A stretch of 61,017 nucleotides of DNA from Magnetospirillum sp. (GTDB lineage Bacteria > Pseudomonadota > Alphaproteobacteria > Rhodospirillales > Magnetospirillaceae). Below are positions 54,507-61,017 of this stretch, in pieces. Each line of letters starts with the position of its first letter. Positions within the stretch are counted from its first letter, which is position 1. The notes beneath the pieces were generated by a model that did no database searches, was not told the DNA's origin, and saw only the letters and a program-made list of their open reading frames with translations. Position numbers and translations under genes: made by a program. The DNA lies in assembly GCA_016183945.1 (NCBI GenBank), contig JACPDP010000054.1, positions 1 to 61,017 of the forward strand, given 5' to 3'.

Positions 54507-56237
54507 TCACGCCGCCAGCAGTGTGTTGACCACCTTCCTGAGTTCGTGGGCCGCCACCGGCTTGTGCAGCAGCTCGAAGCCGGAGGCCTTGGCCTCGCGC
54601 AGGCGCTGGGGAGCGGTGTCGCCGGTGACGATCAGGCCGGGGGTGTGGCCGCCGCAGTGCTGCTGCACGGCGTGGATGGCCTCGGTGCCCACCGCATTGT
54701 TGGGCATGCGATAGTCGGCGATGATGAGATCGGGTTTGTGGCCAGAGCGATCTATTTCCTCCAGCACCTCCTCGGCGGTGGCCCCCGCCATCACTTCAAA
54801 GCCCCAGCCCTCCAGCATGGTCTGGAAGCCCAGCCGAACCAGCGGCTCATCCTCGATCACTACCACCGTGCCGCCGGTGCGGTCGGGTGCCGGCACATAG
54901 GGGCCGGCACGCTCGGCTCCCTTGTGGGCGGCCATGGGAGCGGTGACGGTGAAGCGCGAGCCGCGACCGGGGGCCGAGGCGACGTCGATGTCGTGGCCCA
55001 GCAGCCGCGACAGCCGCCGCACAATGGCGAGCCCGAGGCCGAGGCCCTTGGTGCGGTCGCGCTCGGGATTGCCGATCTGGTGAAATTCCTCGAAGATGTT
55101 GGCCAGTTGCTCGGGCGGGATGCCGATCCCGGTGTCGAGAACCTGGAGATCGAGCCGCGGTCCGTGCCGGCGGCAGCCCAGCAGGATGGTGCCGAACGGG
55201 GTGAAGCGCAGGGCGTTGTCCATCAGGCTGCGCAGCATGCGTTCCAACAACACGGGATCGGAGCGCACCACCGCGGTGGTCGGGACGTAACGGAACTTGA
55301 GTCCGAGATTGCTGGCGCGGCGGCCGTATTCGTCAGCCAGACGGCCGAGCAACGGCGCCAGCGGTACATCCTCGAACTGCGGCGCCACCAGGCCGGCGTC
55401 CAGCTTCGACATATCGAGCAGCCCGTCCAGCAGCAGCTTCAGGGCATCGAGCGCATGCAGCATGTCGCCCACCAGCTTGCGGGCGCGGCGGCCCTGCAGC
55501 TGTTGATCAAGCACGCCGGCGAACAGGAACAGGCTCTGTACCGGCTGGCGCAGGTCGTGACTGGCGGCGGCGAGGAAGCGCGACTTGGTGATGCTGGCGG
55601 CGTCGGCGGTTTGCTTGGCCATCTTAAGGTCGGCGGTGGCCTCGAACGCGGCGGTCATATTGCGGGCGATGGCGTCGATGGCCAGCGCCTTGCCGGCGAC
55701 GTAGCGCGGGATGATGTTGAGCGCCGCCCAGACGGGATAGCCGTCGCGCCGCTTCAGCCGCAGGTCGATGGCCACGCGCTTGCCTTCGGCGCGCGACAGC
55801 ACCTCGGTCAATTTGGCGCGGTCCTCGGCTGAGTAGCACAGGTCGCGGATGTTCATGGCCATGAATTCGGCGTTGGTGTACCCCAGCATCTCGGTGCCCA
55901 TGGCCGACACCATCTGGAAGCGGCCGTCGCCGGCGGTGCGGAAGAACAGGTCCGGCATGTTGTCGATAATCACCTGGTAGTCTCGCCGCGACTGCTCCAG
56001 CCGACGCGCGGTGTCGCGGAGCGAAGCGTTGATGCGATCCTGCTCGCCGCGCAGGGCGCGCAGCACCAGCGAGAGCAGGACGGCGGTGGCGACGACGAAC
56101 AGGGTGCCCTTCCAGGTCTGCGCCTTGGCCGGATTGTCGGGAAAAAAGCGCTGCACCGCTTGATCCGAGGCGGCGATCCAGGTGAAGGACAACACGGCGT
56201 AGACAATGGGAATGACGACATCCGTCCGGCGGCGCAT
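54507..56237 (-). CDS. Hybrid sensor histidine kinase (PAS-HK-REC)
   Basis: 576 residues. Two membrane helices (about 8-25 and 45-62) with a very short periplasmic loop, PAS at about 85-205, HisKA with the phospho-His in ASHDLRQPVQSL (about 228), HATPase (DNALRF, DTGIGIPPEQ, KGLGLGLAIV) and a C-terminal receiver with Asp in LIIADYRMPNN (about 503). The SHDLRQP form is typical of kinases with an attached receiver. No DNA-binding regulator is adjacent, so the output partner is elsewhere. Confidence 0.94.
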   Translation of the reverse strand: MRRRTDVVIPIVYAVLSFTWIAASDQAVQRFFPDNPAKAQTWKGTLFVVATAVLLSLVLRALRGEQDRINASLRDTARRLEQSRRDYQVIIDNMPDLFFRTAGDGRFQMVSAMGTEMLGYTNAEFMAMNIRDLCYSAEDRAKLTEVLSRAEGKRVAIDLRLKRRDGYPVWAALNIIPRYVAGKALAIDAIARNMTAAFEATADLKMAKQTADAASITKSRFLAAASHDLRQPVQSLFLFAGVLDQQLQGRRARKLVGDMLHALDALKLLLDGLLDMSKLDAGLVAPQFEDVPLAPLLGRLADEYGRRASNLGLKFRYVPTTAVVRSDPVLLERMLRSLMDNALRFTPFGTILLGCRRHGPRLDLQVLDTGIGIPPEQLANIFEEFHQIGNPERDRTKGLGLGLAIVRRLSRLLGHDIDVASAPGRGSRFTVTAPMAAHKGAERAGPYVPAPDRTGGTVVVIEDEPLVRLGFQTMLEGWGFEVMAGATAEEVLEEIDRSGHKPDLIIADYRMPNNAVGTEAIHAVQQHCGGHTPGLIVTGDTAPQRLREAKASGFELLHKPVAAHELRKVVNTLLAA

Positions 56238-56532
56238 GGGCCTCTTTCCGAAAACTTTCAGGAATGACCACTATCAATGAGTCGGCGGTGCGGGGCACCG
56301 TCCCGAAAGGGGGAGGCCCGCCGCCCGGCAGAGGTATCCCAAAAGTGGCCGCAATCCGGACCGCCGTTGGGCCACGAAGCGGAGGAATTCGTCGGCCGGG
56401 TTCGTACCGGCTGAACCGAGGCGGACTGGACAGGCTTACCTGCAACGGGTTAATAATCCGCTTTCGTCCGGACGGTCGACCGCCTGGGAGCAGTTCCTTG
56501 GGCCGGGACGTCCGCATGACTAAGTAGGGGCC

Positions 56533-59142
<2,610 letters not shown>

Positions 59143-59178
59143 GGGCCCATTCGACGCGCAGACGGCAATCATCGACAA

Positions 59179-59209
59179 TGGCAGCTCAACCCCTTTGGGG
59201 GGGCTGCCA
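59179..59209 (+). promoter_or_regulatory. Hairpin sequestering the ribosome site of the 59209 gene
   Basis: TGGCAGC at 59179-59185 pairs with GCTGCCA at 59203-59209, with an inner CCCC/GGGG stem at 59190-59193 and 59197-59200. The G-run that would serve as ribosome-binding site and the first base of the ATG fall inside the structure. This could silence translation until the stem opens, or be a 3' structure of alaS. Confidence 0.45.
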
Positions 59210-59829
59210 TGAAAGCTGTGTTTGCCACGCTGCTCGTCGCCGCCATCGCCCTCTGGGCCGCGCCCGCCGACGCCAAGGACAAGAAGAACAGTCCCAACCT
59301 CGGCAGTTCGGCGGAACACCGCCAGAACGGCGCCCATCGCAAGGGTGAGCGCAAGACCGGCGCCGGCGATGCCGCCGTTATGTCGGAAGACGGCGGCAAG
59401 GCGAAGACGGACAAGAAAGCCAAGAAAAAAAGAGGGAAAGGGAGGCCGGTATGTCCGGCCGGTTCGCTTTCGCGGCGCCGAACACCCTCTGCCGCCTGCG
59501 GGGGAGCTTTTGCCCGGGGCTATCCTCGGGCCGGGCGGGAGGGGGATGATTCAAATGGTGCGTGTCTCACGACAGGGGGGCAGTTCATTTCACTGACCCC
59601 GTTTTTCAGGAGGGTGCCCGGGACCTGGGCGAGGGCGAGCGGCGGCTGGATGCCATCCGCGACAAGGCCGCCACCGACCTGTTCGCTGCCCACCCGCGGC
59701 TGGAGATCTACCGTCGCGACCAGGGTTTGGCTTGGGGGTGGGAAAGAAGGGGCCGCCGCACCGGCGTGCCCCCCCAAAAAAAACCGTCGTCAGGCGTTCC
59801 TCTGGCGGATCAGGATATCGAAGCAGTAA
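59209..59829 (+). CDS. Small Lys-rich secreted protein; reading frame unreliable after about residue 80
   Basis: The ATG at 59209 starts a clear signal peptide (MKAVFATLLVAAIALWAAPA, cleavage near ADA-KDK) and a Lys-rich polar stretch (AKTDKKAKKKRGKGR). After an A-run near 59430 the frame becomes compositionally nonsensical and passes through a REP-like hairpin, so the real gene probably ends soon after 59440, or a homopolymer error shifts the frame. Not recognised. Confidence 0.4.
   Translation: MKAVFATLLVAAIALWAAPADAKDKKNSPNLGSSAEHRQNGAHRKGERKTGAGDAAVMSEDGGKAKTDKKAKKKRGKGRPVCPAGSLSRRRTPSAACGGAFARGYPRAGREGDDSNGACLTTGGQFISLTPFFRRVPGTWARASGGWMPSATRPPPTCSLPTRGWRSTVATRVWLGGGKEGAAAPACPPKKNRRQAFLWRIRISKQ
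59576..59600. repeat. REP-like imperfect palindrome
   Basis: GGGGGCAGT at 59576-59584 and ACTGACCCC at 59592-59600 pair with one mismatch around a 7-nt loop. Short G/C-ended palindromes of this form often flank REP-associated transposase genes; a remnant of such a gene lies about 900 bp downstream. Confidence 0.45.
59604..59745 (+). pseudogene. Coding remnant of unknown origin
   Basis: In the frame beginning near 59604 the sequence reads FQEGARDLGEGERRLDAIRD then LFAAHPRLEIYRRDQGL with the strong third-position GC of real genes here, but it has no start of its own and dissolves into a G-rich and A-rich stretch near 59750. It looks like the internal piece of a displaced gene. No family recognised. 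Confidence 0.3.
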
Positions 59830-60362
59830 TAGGTGCCGCCAAGGCCAGTATCGCCCAGGCTGATCTTGCTGGTGCCGCCACCGCGCATCATGATGTTGTA
59901 GACGACGCCGTTGATCGGCTGCGATGTCCAGGCCTTGTCGGTTTGGCCGATGCCGCCATACACCGTCGTCCATGTCCCTTCATCCGCGGTGAAGCACAGC
60001 GGGGGCGGATTGAGGGCGACGCCATTGACGGACACGCCGAAGTTGACCTTCCGAGCCTGAAGGTTTTTGCCGCCGGCGAACCAGGTGACCAGCATCTGGC
60101 CGAAGTTATCCTGATTATCTGCTGAACTGATGCTCGGCCCTCCACCGACACCGCATTCGCTGCTCGGAGGAACGGTAATATTCATGGGGCCGCTCAGGGG
60201 GCACTCGACTGTACCGTTGACGAAAGTTCCGGTCAGCAGGTTGAAGACGTCCTGTTCGTCACCATACTGCCCCAGCATTATTTCAAGGGGAGTTGACGTT
60301 TGATTTGTGATCGAAAACCCCTGGTGGGCGCACAAGTTCATGTCATCGAAAAGATGTGGCAT
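59790..60362 (-). CDS. Orphan hypothetical protein with beta-rich sequence
   Basis: 190 residues from the ATG at 60362, with GGAG about 10 nt upstream and AT-rich sequence before it. No signal peptide. The sequence is rich in Gly, Thr, Asn and aromatic residues and alternates like a beta-sandwich (GFSITNQTSTPLEIMLGQYG, NITVPPSSECGVGG, GTWTTVYGGIG, TSKISLGDTGLGG). It has about five cysteines. I do not recognise a family. Lower GC upstream and the flanking mobile debris suggest it was acquired. An A8 run lies just after its stop. Confidence 0.7.
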   Translation of the reverse strand: MPHLFDDMNLCAHQGFSITNQTSTPLEIMLGQYGDEQDVFNLLTGTFVNGTVECPLSGPMNITVPPSSECGVGGGPSISSADNQDNFGQMLVTWFAGGKNLQARKVNFGVSVNGVALNPPPLCFTADEGTWTTVYGGIGQTDKAWTSQPINGVVYNIMMRGGGTSKISLGDTGLGGTYYCFDILIRQRNA

Positions 60363-60384
60363 TTTTTAATTACTCCACATTAAA

Positions 60385-60408
60385 GGAGCATCAATAGCGA
60401 TGCGCTCC
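60385..60408. promoter_or_regulatory. Small hairpin upstream of the orphan gene
   Basis: GGAGC-ATC at 60385-60392 pairs with GAT-GCTCC at 60399-60408, with a 2-nt bulge. It lies 22 bp before the ATG of the orphan minus-strand gene in the AT-rich stretch 60363-60502, which otherwise shows no gene. Possible leader structure or operator. Confidence 0.3.
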
Positions 60409-60502
60409 GTTATGGTAGTGTAATTTGTGGCCGTCAATGAGAATTGCTCGCTTGGCCTGCATTTATCAGCAAATTTAGCGTGAAAAATTGGCAAGAGTCC
60501 AT

Positions 60503-60652
60503 TTATCGTGCATGGCACGCCTCTGACTTCCTCGGCCGGCCGCGCGGCGCGGGGGCGGCCCGGCGCTGGGTCAGGCGAGCGATCTCGTCCTTGAAGCGGT
60601 CATTGCCCAGCGCCCGTCCCTTGTTGGCGGCCTCGCTGAAAAACTGGGCCAG
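60503..60652 (-). pseudogene. C-terminal remnant of a REP-associated (Y1-type) transposase
   Basis: The reverse strand reads FFSEAANKGRALGNDRFKDE then IARLTQRRAAPAPRGRPRK and a stop at 60503. The pattern GRALGNDRF-KDEI-RLT-RR followed by a basic tail is the usual C-terminus of REP-associated tyrosine transposases. The catalytic HUH and Tyr region is missing: upstream sequence enters a hairpin and a repeat. A dead mobile-element fragment. Confidence 0.6.
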
Positions 60653-60671
60653 AGTCCCTGGCCCAGTTTTT
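60639..60671. repeat. Perfect 14-bp inverted repeat with A/T ends
   Basis: AAAAACTGGGCCAG at 60639-60652 and CTGGCCCAGTTTTT at 60658-60671 pair perfectly over a 5-nt loop. The form is that of a bidirectional intrinsic terminator. It coincides with the broken 5' edge of the transposase remnant, so it may also be an element boundary. Confidence 0.6.
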
Positions 60672-60716
60672 TGCAGAGATGCCGATCGGGCGACCGCACA
60701 GTACCCGGCGGCACGA

Positions 60717-60741
60717 CATCTCTGTGCCTTCCATCTCTGTG
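60717..60741. repeat. Short direct repeat CATCTCTGTG
   Basis: CATCTCTGTG occurs at 60717-60726 and 60732-60741, period 15, followed by GTTAATTCATTG. Read in reverse it gives AATTAACCACAGAGA with a second CACAGAGATG, a motif often seen near mobile genes in unrelated bacteria. A third partial copy (CAGAGATG) is at about 60674. The surrounding 60653-60826 contains no gene. Confidence 0.4.
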
Positions 60742-60826
60742 GTTAATTCATTGCACCGCGTATTTTCGGGACTATCCCAGCCGGCGCCACTCCCGCCTCG
60801 GTGGGGCTCGTTGCGCCCCCACCCAA

Positions 60827-60853
60827 CCCTCCCCCGCCTTTGGCGAGGGAGGG
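60827..60853 (-). terminator. Hairpin downstream of thiC
   Basis: CCCTCCCCCGCC at 60827-60838 pairs with GGCGAGGGAGGG at 60842-60853 over TTT, with one mismatch, 12 bp after the thiC stop on the minus strand. Probable 3' end structure. Confidence 0.55.
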
Positions 60854-60865
60854 CTTATGGTTCAT

Positions 60866-60955
60866 CTACTCCGCCGCCGGCCTCTCCGCCTTGTAGATCT
60901 CGGCGCCGTCACGCACGAACTTCTCGCTCATCTCGGCCATGCCGGCCTCGGCGGC
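60866..60955 (-). CDS. thiC: Phosphomethylpyrimidine synthase, C-terminal end only
   Basis: The reverse strand encodes AEAGMAEMSEKFVRDGAEIY then KAERPAAE and a stop at 60866. This matches the GM-x-x-M-x-x-x-F-x-x-x-G-x-x-IY end of ThiC, the radical-SAM enzyme that makes the thiamine pyrimidine. Sequence N-terminal to it is not the expected cysteine-rich cluster region; it breaks at about 60955, where a different part of thiC begins in the opposite direction. Confidence 0.7.
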   Translation of the reverse strand, partial: AAEAGMAEMSEKFVRDGAEIYKAERPAAE

Positions 60956-61017
60956 GGCGATATCGCGCCGGGCTACGACCACATCACCAGCGCCATCGGG
61001 GCGGCGATGATCGGCTG
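60956..61017 (+). CDS. thiC: Internal fragment of thiC in inverted orientation
   Basis: The forward strand reads GDIAPGYDHITSAIGAAMIG to the window edge. The run DIAPGYDHITSAIGAAMIG is a near-invariant core segment of ThiC that lies well over 100 residues before the C-terminus. It is therefore both displaced and inverted relative to the minus-strand thiC end at 60866-60955. Most likely a fold-back assembly or amplification chimera. Confidence 0.8.

Overview
The window reads as one contig of a GC-rich, Gram-negative alphaproteobacterium, most likely a Rhodospirillales member close to Magnetospirillum. This is inference from gene content and protein style: leuA-mreBCD-mrdA-rodA synteny, hflKC followed by a Do-type protease, an alphaproteobacterial IlvB, an RpoH paralogue, DUF983, and many signalling proteins with CBS, HAMP, GGDEF, EAL, PP2C and STAS domains. 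No rRNA, tRNA, CRISPR array or magnetosome gene was seen.

Layout. 1-7.1 kb: the start of a thioesterase gene, an RpoH-like sigma factor, an OxyR-like LysR regulator lacking both redox cysteines, a CBS-PAS-GGDEF-EAL protein, small proteins, and a degenerate HPt/receiver protein. 7.1-15.3 kb: DUF983, thyA-ech-folA, a fused-permease ABC importer with its ATPase, a VOC protein, a WYL regulator and apbC/mrp. 15.6-22.2 kb: hflK-hflC-degP, a DUF1015 protein, a decayed MNT/HEPN toxin-antitoxin pair and miaA. 22.3-30.8 kb: branched-chain amino-acid synthesis (ilvB, ilvH, ilvC, leuA), interrupted by nirD and a nirB broken by an internal frame-shifting deletion. 30.9-36.5 kb: the rod-shape operon mreB-mreC-mreD-mrdA-rodA.

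37.1-45.1 kb: the most unusual block, six tightly packed, mostly translationally coupled minus-strand genes. In transcription order they are a membrane sensor, a Cache-HAMP-MFS fusion, a PF04392-type binding protein, a formyltransferase, a sensor-HAMP-PP2C-HATPase fusion and a STAS anti-anti-sigma protein. It looks like a ligand-sensing or transport module wired to partner switching, and I know no named system with this composition.

45.3-54.5 kb: murI, then an exopolysaccharide locus (GT4 glycosyltransferase, asparagine-synthetase-like and BY-kinase-like proteins that have both lost catalytic residues, an ExeA-like ATPase with LysM, a Wzz-type protein, and an initiating sugar-phosphate transferase). 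54.5-59.1 kb: a hybrid histidine kinase and alaS.

59.2-61.0 kb is accessory and partly scrambled: a small secreted protein, REP-like hairpins, an orphan protein, a transposase remnant, and at the extreme end two thiC pieces facing away from each other across a fold-back junction that is probably an assembly artefact. That junction, together with the decayed HEPN and nirB genes, means some disruptions could be assembly or sequencing errors rather than biology.
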